DNA from: an uncultured Allobaculum sp.
GTDB lineage: Bacteria; Bacillota_I; Bacilli_A; Erysipelotrichales; Erysipelotrichaceae
Length of the DNA stretch: 13,120 bases
Assembly: GCA_948467695.1 (NCBI GenBank)
Contig: CAOKFJ010000018.1
Location: forward strand, 1 to 13,120
Reading direction: 5' to 3'
How positions within the stretch are numbered: position 1 is the stretch's first letter; every line of letters starts with the position of its first letter. The notes beneath the pieces were generated by a model. It did no database searches. It was not told the DNA's origin and was given only the letters and a program-made list of their open reading frames with translations. Shown here piece by piece: positions 1 to 5,713 of the stretch. Position numbers and translations under genes: made by a program.

Positions 1-87
1 GAAAGAGATTACCTTATCAGCATTGGCTGGACTTGGGAAAACAACGAAGCAGACCTGTTCTACGCAAAGAAAGCTGCAAAACGCTAG
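1..87 (+). CDS. C-terminal end of a DUF5648-repeat protein (partial)
   Basis: Frame 1 is open from the window edge to a TAG at 85-87 and gives 28 residues, including ERDYLISIGWTWENNEADLF and then YAKKAAKR. The pattern of an acidic/aromatic start, a hydrophobic pair, GW, an aromatic and a final F-Y/D-A matches the end of the repeats in the two proteases at the right of this window (for example EYQHLVKLGWKGEGIAFDAR). I therefore infer the tail of another secreted DUF5648-repeat protein, transcribed on the opposite strand from the other two. The catalytic or other domain lies outside the window. A rho-independent terminator follows 46 bases after the stop. The repeat match rests on one short repeat half, so the assignment is probable rather than certain. 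Confidence 0.6.
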   Translation, partial: ERDYLISIGWTWENNEADLFYAKKAAKR

Positions 88-133
88 TCAGTCCTGCTTT
101 ACCCGATCACTTAGATCAAATCTCAATACACAC

Positions 134-170
134 AAAGGACGCTCAATCGAGCGTCCTTTCTTTTTGCGTT
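134..170 (+). terminator. Rho-independent terminator of the left-edge gene
   Basis: AAAGGACGCTC (134-144) pairs perfectly with GAGCGTCCTTT (149-159) around a 4-base loop. It is followed by CTTTTTGCGTTTTT. It lies 46 bases after the stop of the left-edge coding region. Confidence 0.9.
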
Positions 171-250
171 TTTCTCTCCAAAGCTCATTTTGGCAATCGC
201 TTTCATCGCCCTGATATTCCCTGTTCCCTTATTTCGGATAAAACTTCGGC

Positions 251-333
251 GCTCTAAAATTATATGAGGTTTTGATAAACCCAAGCTTTAATTAAGTTTG
301 AGGTTTTTCAAAACCTCTTTTGCTTTAGAGCGT
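251..333. repeat. 83-base nested imperfect palindrome at the left end of the IS
   Basis: CGCTCTAAA (251-259) pairs with TTTAGAGCG (325-333). GAGGTTTTGA (267-276) pairs with TCAAAACCTC (309-318). AAACC (278-282) pairs with GGTTT (303-307), and CAAGCTT (283-289) with AAGTTTG (295-301, one G-T). The arms are nested in order, with near-symmetric 6-7 base internal loops, so the whole is one long hairpin. It starts 13 bases beyond the transposase stop and could act as its terminator, although no good U-run follows on the minus strand. It could also be an element end. Confidence 0.75.
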
Positions 334-346
334 TGGAAGACAGTCC

Positions 347-1801
347 TTATTTCCTCTGCTTATCTTTATATTCAATATCTTCAATGGGCTCCAGTCTGTA
401 GGGAACCTTGTTGAGAACATACAGCACGCGATTCCTGAATCGCTGCCAGTTCGTATACCCGTTCGCGTTATTCTTGATCTGCTTCACAATTTTGTTGCGA
501 TTTTCGATCATAGAAGAAGTCAGACGATAATCCTTTCTTCGAACAGAACCGTCTTTCCGACTCACAATGAAGTCGGTTTTGACAATATGAAACGAATTGA
601 GGATCTCCTGATACCATCTGATGACTGTCTCGGCGAATTGATTCATTTCCTGAATTCCGGAGGCATTCAGCTTGGCGATAATTTTGTTGAGATGCTCCGC
701 TGCATCTTCGGCGGTTCTTTTGCGGAAGAAATCGCTGAGTTCGTTGCGAAGCTCATAGATTTCATTGATCTGCGGATCGATCGACAGAATCAGCTGGCGC
801 AGCTCATATTTATTCATATGGCATTTGAATTGCCTGTTATAGAATTTTTCCCCGGCTTCGTCAAATACACGTTTTCTGTCGTCTTCTTTCGTATTTCTGG
901 AACCGGGCTTTTTTCTGCCTTCCTTTGCATCGTCTGGCAGATCCAGTAAATGAAACTGATGTTTGAGAAGGTAGTATTCATCCGATCCGTACTGAGTGCC
1001 TTTCATCACTCGAATCCTCACAGCTGAATATTTCCTCATGAATTCCTGCATCACATGGAATCGATCCACCGCATAGATCGCATGCGGAAACATTTTCCTG
1101 CATACGTCGTAGTATGTGCGATACATATCAGTCGCAATGTATTTCACTTTCTGTCGTTCCTTTTTTGGAAAACTCGAGAAATACGCCATAAGATCATCCT
1201 TTCGACGTGAAGGCAGAAGATCAACAGCTGTTTGCGAATCGTAATCGAGAAGCATGCAGACAAACTTCGATTTTTCCGATTTAAACGAATATGTTTCATC
1301 AATCTGGAGGACTCTGGGAAGTCTTGTAGCCCTGGGAATCTGCACATGCCGGTCAAAAATGTTTTGAACCGTAGTTGGCGAAAGATGATAGTCTCTTGCC
1401 ACCGAGCTGAAAGTCTTTCCCGGATCTCGAAGGTCCTCCAGGATGTTCATGACTGTTACATAGGTGATTTTTTCCTTCTTGAACACAAAGGGATTGCGTT
1501 CGTAATATGTTTTGCCGCATACAGGGCATTTGTATCTGCGCGCTCGATAATGAACCAGGCAGTTGTGGTTTCGAAGCGCTTCGTGCGTGATTGTCTTGTC
1601 GACGTAGTTTGAAATCTTTGGTTCTTTATGATGGCAGCGGGTGCATTCGCGATTGTCAGGCTCAAGGGTGACATGAATGATCATAGGTCCATTCTTAACG
1701 AACTGCGTAGAGATGGTCTGGATGTCGCACTGGTTCAGTCCGAAGAGCTCGATAACCGTGTTTTCTGCCGAATGGTGAGGAATATTCTGATTCTTGGCCA
1801 T
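347..1801 (-). CDS. ISL3-family DDE transposase
   Basis: This 484-residue protein catalyses cut-and-paste movement of the surrounding element. The start at 1801 is chosen because TAAGGAGGTC lies 6-7 bases upstream of this ATG; the open frame runs 49 codons further upstream without another good site. An N-terminal zinc finger is formed by C53/C56 and C92/C95 (zf-ISL3 type), followed by a helix-turn-helix-like segment (about 130-150). The catalytic core has D168 in LQIDET, D225 in YIATDMYRTY followed by AVDRFHV (244-250), and E433 in SSMIENRNK. The insertion between D225 and E433 is helical and charged, as usual for this family. Length is typical (about 400-550). The frame is intact, so it may be active. 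The antisense open frames in this region are shadows. Confidence 0.95.
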   Translation of the reverse strand: MAKNQNIPHHSAENTVIELFGLNQCDIQTISTQFVKNGPMIIHVTLEPDNRECTRCHHKEPKISNYVDKTITHEALRNHNCLVHYRARRYKCPVCGKTYYERNPFVFKKEKITYVTVMNILEDLRDPGKTFSSVARDYHLSPTTVQNIFDRHVQIPRATRLPRVLQIDETYSFKSEKSKFVCMLLDYDSQTAVDLLPSRRKDDLMAYFSSFPKKERQKVKYIATDMYRTYYDVCRKMFPHAIYAVDRFHVMQEFMRKYSAVRIRVMKGTQYGSDEYYLLKHQFHLLDLPDDAKEGRKKPGSRNTKEDDRKRVFDEAGEKFYNRQFKCHMNKYELRQLILSIDPQINEIYELRNELSDFFRKRTAEDAAEHLNKIIAKLNASGIQEMNQFAETVIRWYQEILNSFHIVKTDFIVSRKDGSVRRKDYRLTSSMIENRNKIVKQIKNNANGYTNWQRFRNRVLYVLNKVPYRLEPIEDIEYKDKQRK

Positions 1802-1850
1802 TTGGGACCTCCTTATGGCTTGAGAATATTGGAAACTGCAATTATCCTCC

Positions 1851-2393
1851 TCACGCATTAGGTTGAAAAAGAAGAAAAGGACCAAAATCTGGAAAGAGGC
1901 ATCGATAGTGTTTCTGCCTGTCTGCAGAAAACGTAAAAAGGCTGGCAAAAGATGTCAGCCTATGAAGAACATGATGAAAACGGGTTCTGATTTTCCTTAA
2001 AAAGCGATATGCGCTGGAAAAGGAGATCATAGATTCAACGAAGTCGCCTGTAAAAGGAGAGTGCGAAACGGCGAGCAGCACCAGCCGGTCTGCATCCATG
2101 GAGCAGATCTGAAAACCAGGCACGATAAAAGAAGGGAGTATCCGATGGACTTTTCCACAGCGGGGACAGCGTACCCTGCGAATGGAAATGGAGACTTTTT
2201 CTGCCCCAAAATAGAAAGATCGGAGACAGCGATCGTGTCGATACAGTTTCGCTGAGCAGTGTGGACATGGTGGAGATGTACTCATGAATTCAATGAATGC
2301 CCGATCGTATTCTGTCTGAAAAACAATCTGAATAGAGGGTGAGAAATCAATCTTCCTGGTTAAATTGCGGAACGGAATTTCAACTGTTATCAT
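1851..2393 (-). CDS. Zinc-ribbon protein of the IS (DUF6431-like)
   Basis: The 180-residue protein has two CxxC pairs (C43/C46 in CPHC and C76/C79 in CPRC) that should bind one zinc ion. Between and after them lie segments such as IRRVRCPRCGKVHRILPSFI, which resemble the DUF6431 family as I remember it; that family is often found beside transposases. It resembles the zinc-finger head of ISL3 transposases as a stand-alone piece. It sits directly upstream of the transposase on the same strand, and its TGA is followed at once by GGAGG, so the two are probably co-transcribed and it may help the transposase bind DNA. The last ~60 residues are poorly conserved-looking and aromatic. The start at 2393 has only a weak AGGTAGG site, so initiation may be poor. 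The function is inferred. Confidence 0.7.
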   Translation of the reverse strand: MITVEIPFRNLTRKIDFSPSIQIVFQTEYDRAFIEFMSTSPPCPHCSAKLYRHDRCLRSFYFGAEKVSISIRRVRCPRCGKVHRILPSFIVPGFQICSMDADRLVLLAVSHSPFTGDFVESMISFSSAYRFLRKIRTRFHHVLHRLTSFASLFTFSADRQKHYRCLFPDFGPFLLFQPNA

Positions 2394-2413
2394 GAGCTTG
2401 CCTACCTATGGGT

Positions 2414-2459
2414 AAGGGTGAAGTTAAGTCGCCAAACTTAAAGGGCTTCACCCTTTTTT
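2414..2459. repeat. Right-end IS hairpin in the helper gene leader
   Basis: AAGGGTGAAG (2414-2423) pairs perfectly with CTTCACCCTT (2446-2455). Inside it TTAAGT (2424-2429) pairs with ACTTAA (2436-2441). On the plus strand it is followed by a T-run (2456-2459), so it can terminate transcription leaving the element. On the minus strand it sits about 20 bases upstream of the helper gene's start, where read-through RNA would fold next to the ribosome binding site. Such hairpins are known in other insertion sequences to limit transposase expression from outside promoters; that role here is inference. Confidence 0.75.
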
Positions 2460-2488
2460 ATTGTTTTACTTTAAATTCAGAATAAACG

Positions 2489-2535
2489 AACAGATCGGCA
2501 CCTTCAATACGAAGCAAAGCCGATCTGTTTTTGCG
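2489..2535 (+). terminator. Orphan rho-independent terminator
   Basis: AACAGATCGGC (2489-2499) pairs perfectly with GCCGATCTGTT (2519-2529) around a 19-base loop, followed by TTTTTGCG. No plus-strand gene ends just before it. It may belong to a transcription unit separated from it by the insertion sequence, or serve the minus strand for the structured block at 2576-2875. Confidence 0.7.
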
Positions 2536-2575
2536 TTATGAACGGTATGGAGAATTTAAGCGGAGAATATTATTC

Positions 2576-2880
2576 CCTCCGGGGGCGCCTTCGGCGGGAC
2601 CGGCTTGCGCAGCCGGACCGCGGGCTCACTCAGTTCTGGAAGTTGAAGGGGGGAGGGGGAGGGCCTTTTCTTCTCGCCGCCTGCCCGCCAATCCCAGCGT
2701 CGCACACGCCCCAGATTCTGCCAAGGGCCGCTTGCGCTTAAACCCTTGTCATAATCTGTGTCGCATGCGCCTTGGTCTTCGGCGAGCGAGGCGACGGAAG
2801 AAAAGGCACCACCCCCACCGGGGGTCCAGCCAATGGACTGCGATGCAGCCCATTGGCTTCAACGAAGAGTGAGCACTGAA
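2576..2880. ncRNA. Candidate large structured RNA (unknown class)
   Basis: A GC-rich block lies between AT-rich flanks. Its arms pair in nested order. GCTCACTC (2624-2631) pairs with GAGTGAGC (2867-2874), and GTTGAAG (2642-2648) with CTTCAAC (2857-2863). GCCTTTTCTTC (2663-2673) pairs with GAAGAAAAGGC (2797-2807), and CAGATT (2712-2717) with AATCTG (2753-2758). CAAGGG (2722-2727) pairs with CCCTTG (2743-2748). Local hairpins are ACCCCC/GGGGGT (2811-2825), AGCCAATG/CATTGGCT with an inner CTGC/GCAG (2828-2858), and CCGGCT/AGCCGG (2600-2616). From 2663 to 2807 the block is nearly one continuous imperfect hairpin in a single register. Several A-C mismatches on the plus strand become G-U pairs on the minus strand (2681/2789, 2685/2785, 2690/2780, 2705/2765, 2706/2764, 2837/2849), against three G-U pairs unique to the plus strand. 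This mildly favours the minus strand. I could not match it to RNase P, tmRNA, SRP RNA, T-box or a group II intron by their signature motifs. It could instead be an inverted-repeat DNA element. Confidence 0.5.
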
Positions 2881-2881
2881 A

Positions 2882-3049
2882 ATGTATGGTCCATTAAGAC
2901 AGGATGACTATCATATTCAGACCTCAATCGTTTTAAAGGCGTGTTATTCAGAAGTGATAACGACCTTATTGATTTTTAAAGGTGTATTGCCTCCTCAAGA
3001 ACTTTTAGATTTTCTAAAATTTCTTGTTTTTATCAATCCGTTAGCTTAG
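2882..3049 (+). CDS. Possible small ORF, 55 residues, unknown
   Basis: The frame runs from ATG at 2882 to TAG at 3047-3049. The product begins MYGPLRQDDYHIQTSIVLKA, continues with a hydrophobic stretch (about residues 24-35) and ends in LLDFLKFLVFINPLA. No good ribosome binding site precedes the ATG; the nearest purine run, GAAGAGTGAG, lies inside the structured block. The stop overlaps the feoA promoter -35 region. I do not recognise the protein. It may be a chance frame in AT-rich spacer DNA or a remnant. Confidence 0.2.
   Translation: MYGPLRQDDYHIQTSIVLKACYSEVITTLLIFKGVLPPQELLDFLKFLVFINPLA
2910..2937 (-). promoter_or_regulatory. Possible minus-strand promoter for the structured block
   Basis: On the minus strand TTTAAA (2932-2937) and TATGAT (2910-2915) are spaced by 16 bases. 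The -10 differs from TATAAT at one base; the -35 matches TTGACA at four of six. A transcript from it would start near 2903 and run through the structured block. The sequence is AT-rich, so a chance match is possible. Confidence 0.3.
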
Positions 3050-3074
3050 ACAAACTCTTGAGAATGAGTATAAT
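3047..3074 (+). promoter_or_regulatory. feoAB promoter with possible iron-regulator site
   Basis: TAGACA (3047-3052) and TATAAT (3069-3074) with a 16-base spacer form a strong vegetative promoter about 25 bases before the feoA start. The spacer and -10 carry TGAGAAT-G-AGTATAA (3059-3073). This resembles the 7-1-7 Fur box TGATAAT-n-ATTATCA at 6/7 and 5/7 positions. Iron repression through this site would make sense for feo genes but is an inference. Confidence 0.6.
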
Positions 3075-3098
3075 AACTTTGCTAAAGGAAGTTAGACT

Positions 3099-3320
3099 AT
3101 GCAAACTCTCAATACAATTCCTGTCGGAGTATGCGCTGAAGTAAAATCTTTCAATCTCAGCCAGAAAATCACACTCCGTCTGCAGGCGCTCGGCATGATT
3201 CCGGGCACCAGAGTCAAGGTTCTCCAGAAAAAAGGAAAAGGAACTCTTATTCTGGACGTGCGTGGCGCGCGCTTCGCGCTCGGACGTCACATTACCGATC
3301 ATATCGAGGTGGCTATATGA
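3099..3320 (+). CDS. feoA: Ferrous iron transport protein A
   Basis: A 73-residue cytosolic SH3-like protein of the FeoA family, which binds or modulates the FeoB iron transporter. Family features are visible: an N-terminal strand with MQTLNTIPVGVCAEVKSF, the central LRLQALGMIPGTRVKVLQ turn, and a C-terminal RGARFALGRHITDHIEV segment containing the usual ALGR-like turn. Length is normal for FeoA (about 75). The start is supported by AAAGGAAG (3085-3091 region) 7 bases upstream. The stop overlaps the feoB start in ATGA at 3317-3320, so the two are translationally coupled in one operon. Confidence 0.95.
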   Translation: MQTLNTIPVGVCAEVKSFNLSQKITLRLQALGMIPGTRVKVLQKKGKGTLILDVRGARFALGRHITDHIEVAI

Positions 3321-5392
3321 GCTGCCACAACACCTCCAAAAGCGCTTTGAGCGCTTTCTCCGCCATGCCGCATGACGGAAATGATCTGACAATCGGCTTT
3401 ATCGGCAACCCCAACTGCGGCAAAACGACGCTCTTCAACGCCTACACCGGCGCCAATCTCAAAGTCGCCAACTGGCCCGGCGTTACCGTTGAACGCATGG
3501 AAGGCGCGATTTCTTCGCACGGAAAAAAGATCCGCCTCGTCGATCTGCCCGGAACATACTCTCTCAACTCGTTTACGATGGAAGAACAGGTTTCGCGTCA
3601 GTTCATCATCTCGGACGAGGTCAATGTCATCGTCGATGTCGCGGACGCCAGTTCGCTTGAACGCTCGCTGTATCTGACGCTGCAGATGAGCGAGATGGAA
3701 AAGCCGATGGTGCTCGCGCTCAACATGATGGACATCGTCGAAAAAAGAGGCATCGATCTCGACCTGCACCGTCTGCAGGAACTGGTCGGCATTCCGGTTG
3801 TGCCTGTTATCGCCCGCAAGAAACGCGGGCTCAAAACACTGCTGCACGCGGCGCTGCATCAAAGCGAAGACGCCAACGCGCAAAACCACAAACCGCTCGA
3901 AATCGATTCCGAAAAGCCGCGTGAACACGTCATGATTTATTCGGACGATATCGAAAAAAAGATCGCCGCAATCCAGGCCCTCCTTCCCGCTGATGCGCCG
4001 CGCAAGCGCTGGATCGCCATCTCCCTGCTCATGCAGGACCCTCAGCTGATGGCGGAATATCCAATCGATCTTTCGAAAATTGTCGATGGCAGCGAAGCCA
4101 ATGAAATCGTCAACCAGAAATACGATCGCATCCGTGAAATCAAAGACGAAGTTCTTCTGGGAAAAGACAGGTCCGATCGCCTGACAGAGAAAATCGATGA
4201 ACTGGTAACCAAACCATTCTGGGGCGTTGTCATCTTCCTGGCGATGATGGCAATCGTCTTCTCTCTCACTTTCAATCTTGGCGATTTCCTCTCGGAATAT
4301 CTTCAGGCTGCGATGGATCTCTTCACGCACGGCGTTGGATCCACGCTTGAATCCCTTCATGCTTCACCCTGGCTCATCAATCTGATCTGCGATGGCATTA
4401 TTTCGGGTGTAGGCGGAATTCTGACTTTCCTGCCCAACATCGCCATACTTTTTACTGCACTCGCCTTCCTGGAAGATTCCGGCTATATGGCGCGTGTGGC
4501 GTATGTCATGAATGAAATCATGGAAAAAATCGGTTTGTCCGGACGCGCATTCATCCCGATGGTTCTTGGTTTCGGCTGTACGGTTCCTGCCATTATGGCA
4601 AGCCGTGCGCTTGAAAGCGAAAAAGACCGCAAACGCGTCATGCTTCTGACACCGTTTATGAGCTGCTCGGCCAAACTGCCGATCTACATTCTCTTCTCCG
4701 GTATGTTCTTTCCCGATCATGCGATGTGGGCTGCGTATTCCCTGTATCTCATTGGAATTGTCATGGCCCTTATTCTGGCGTGGATTCTGCATAAATTCGA
4801 TCATTCCGAACAGGAATACCCTCTGCTTATCGAGCTTCCTGCTTATAAAACGCCCAGTTTCCATACGGTATGGATTTATGTATGGGAAAAGGTCAAAGAC
4901 TTTCTGACCAAAGCCGGAACGACGATCTTTGTTGCTTCTATTGTTCTGTGGGTGCTCATGCACTTCTCCGTGACCGGTTATACGGACGATATTTCAATCT
5001 CTTTCGCCGCTCAGCTTGGACGGTGCCTGTCCTGGGTTCTCATTCCCTGCGGACTTGGCTTCTGGCAGATTGCGGTAGCGCTGATCGCCGGTCTGTCCGC
5101 CAAGGAAGTTGTTGTCAGCTCGATCGCCGTGCTCTTTGGCATCGCCAATGTCACAAGCTTTGGCGGAATGAATCTGCTTCAGGCAGAACTCGTTTCGATC
5201 GGCTTTACCGGTCTGAATGCCTACTGCATGATGCTGTTCTGCCTGCTCTACATCCCCTGCGTCGCGGCGCTTTCTACCATACGCAAGGAATCCCATTCCA
5301 CAGCGTACATGCTCAAAACCGCAGCATTCCAGTTTGGCGTGGCATGGGTTGTCACAACGCTTGTCTACCAGATCGGTTCACTGATTCTCTAG
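3317..5392 (+). CDS. feoB: Ferrous iron transport protein B (GTPase permease)
   Basis: A 691-residue Fe2+ transporter of the cytoplasmic membrane. The N-terminal G domain has G1 GNPNCGKT (30-37), a G2 threonine in WPGVT (57), G3 DLPG (76-79) and G4 NMMD (136-139). G5 is probably around IARKKRG (165-171). A helical regulatory domain follows (about 185-290). The membrane part starts near 300 and has two gate motifs, GFGCTVPAIM (418-427) and TPFMSCSAKLPIY (445-457). An ELPAYKTP loop (506-513) precedes the second half, which contains GLSAKEVVVSSIAVLFG. The protein is shorter than E. coli FeoB (773) but normal for Bacillota. Translation is coupled to feoA; no feoC follows. The operon ends at the terminator at 5431-5466. 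The overlapping frames in both strands are shadows. Confidence 0.97.
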   Translation: MSCHNTSKSALSAFSAMPHDGNDLTIGFIGNPNCGKTTLFNAYTGANLKVANWPGVTVERMEGAISSHGKKIRLVDLPGTYSLNSFTMEEQVSRQFIISDEVNVIVDVADASSLERSLYLTLQMSEMEKPMVLALNMMDIVEKRGIDLDLHRLQELVGIPVVPVIARKKRGLKTLLHAALHQSEDANAQNHKPLEIDSEKPREHVMIYSDDIEKKIAAIQALLPADAPRKRWIAISLLMQDPQLMAEYPIDLSKIVDGSEANEIVNQKYDRIREIKDEVLLGKDRSDRLTEKIDELVTKPFWGVVIFLAMMAIVFSLTFNLGDFLSEYLQAAMDLFTHGVGSTLESLHASPWLINLICDGIISGVGGILTFLPNIAILFTALAFLEDSGYMARVAYVMNEIMEKIGLSGRAFIPMVLGFGCTVPAIMASRALESEKDRKRVMLLTPFMSCSAKLPIYILFSGMFFPDHAMWAAYSLYLIGIVMALILAWILHKFDHSEQEYPLLIELPAYKTPSFHTVWIYVWEKVKDFLTKAGTTIFVASIVLWVLMHFSVTGYTDDISISFAAQLGRCLSWVLIPCGLGFWQIAVALIAGLSAKEVVVSSIAVLFGIANVTSFGGMNLLQAELVSIGFTGLNAYCMMLFCLLYIPCVAALSTIRKESHSTAYMLKTAAFQFGVAWVVTTLVYQIGSLIL

Positions 5393-5430
5393 ACGCGCTC
5401 TGGCTTTTCAAACACAAAACTGCTCTTTTT

Positions 5431-5466
5431 CGGATGGACAAATTAGACGGTCCATCCGTTTTTCCT
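5431..5466 (+). terminator. feoAB operon terminator
   Basis: CGGATGGAC (5431-5439) pairs perfectly with GTCCATCCG (5450-5458), followed by TTTTTCCTTTT. It lies 38 bases after the feoB stop. Confidence 0.92.
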
Positions 5467-5487
5467 TTTGAAAAGTTCCTGTACAGT

Positions 5488-5520
5488 AATAGATACAAAG
5501 CGCACTATATCGTATCTATT
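5488..5520. repeat. 9-bp inverted repeat in the feoB-metalloprotease spacer
   Basis: AATAGATAC (5488-5496) and GTATCTATT (5512-5520) form perfect arms around a 15-base spacer. A possible -35 TTGAAA (5468-5473) lies upstream, with TAGATA (5490-5495) as a weak -10, so the arm overlaps a possible promoter. It could be an operator for the downstream metalloprotease or a weak hairpin. Confidence 0.4.
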
Positions 5521-5604
5521 TTGCGAATAGCGTAATTCACGATCTGAGAAGCCGTCTTTAACGCCTCTTCAACAAACTGGCGATATACTGCTTTGCATTG
5601 TTCA

Positions 5605-5692
5605 AAAAAGAGAAAAGCCGGAGACAATGCGATATCTTCTGCCTGGCGTCACCTTATGGATACGGCATTTGTCCCGTTCTCTTTTTCACATT
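5605..5692 (+). promoter_or_regulatory. Leader hairpin upstream of the metalloprotease
   Basis: AAAAAGAGAA (5605-5614) pairs with TTCTCTTTTT (5677-5686). Inside it CGG (5619-5621) pairs with CCG (5674-5676), GACA (5623-5626) with TGTC (5670-5673) and ATGC (5627-5630) with GCAT (5665-5668), with only single-base bulges. It ends in a U-rich stretch just before the AGAAAGGA site at 5697-5704. It looks like an intrinsic terminator or attenuator placed between promoter and gene. Confidence 0.55.
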
Positions 5693-5713
5693 TTCCAGAA
5701 AGGATTTGATCTT

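Larger units (their letters stand above)
245..2460 (-). mobile_element. ISL3-family insertion sequence with helper gene (ends approximate)
   Basis: Two minus-strand genes form the element: a zinc-ribbon protein (1851-2393) followed after 49 bases by an ISL3-type transposase (347-1801). Each flank carries a large hairpin (251-333 and 2414-2455). I could not find long, clean terminal inverted repeats or an 8-bp target duplication by eye. The only shared end motif is TTAAGTTTG, found in inverted orientation inside both hairpins (294-301 region, and 2433-2441 on the other strand). The boundaries given simply enclose the two hairpins and may be off by tens of bases. The two frames are intact, so the element looks recent or still functional. 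Confidence 0.7.

Noticed and set aside
587..949. Plus-strand 120-codon frame inside the transposase
   Set aside because: It is antisense to a well-supported transposase and lacks a ribosome binding site and any domain pattern.
245..2470. Clean terminal inverted repeats and 8-bp target duplication of the insertion sequence
   Set aside because: I searched both flanks by eye and found only the short shared TTAAGTTTG and loosely similar flanks (GATAAAAC against AATAAACG), which is not convincing.
2648..2663. G-quadruplex in the purine tract
   Set aside because: The runs are 6, 5 and 3 Gs, which give only three separate tracts of three or more, so a stable three-layer quadruplex is not supported.
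2531..2872. Open frames of 113 and 67 codons across the GC-rich block
   Set aside because: They are rich in Arg, Pro, Gly and Ala with no domain pattern or ribosome binding site. They arise from the GC-rich composition of a strongly self-complementary block.
3299..4360. Minus-strand 353-codon frame opposite feoB
   Set aside because: It is a shadow of feoB codon usage, rich in Arg, His, Asp and Phe, with no independent evidence.
5505..5645. Minus-strand frame ending IVNYAIRKIDTI before the metalloprotease
   Set aside because: About 47 codons with protein-like content but no ATG, no ribosome binding site and no family I recognise. It overlaps the leader hairpin and is probably chance.
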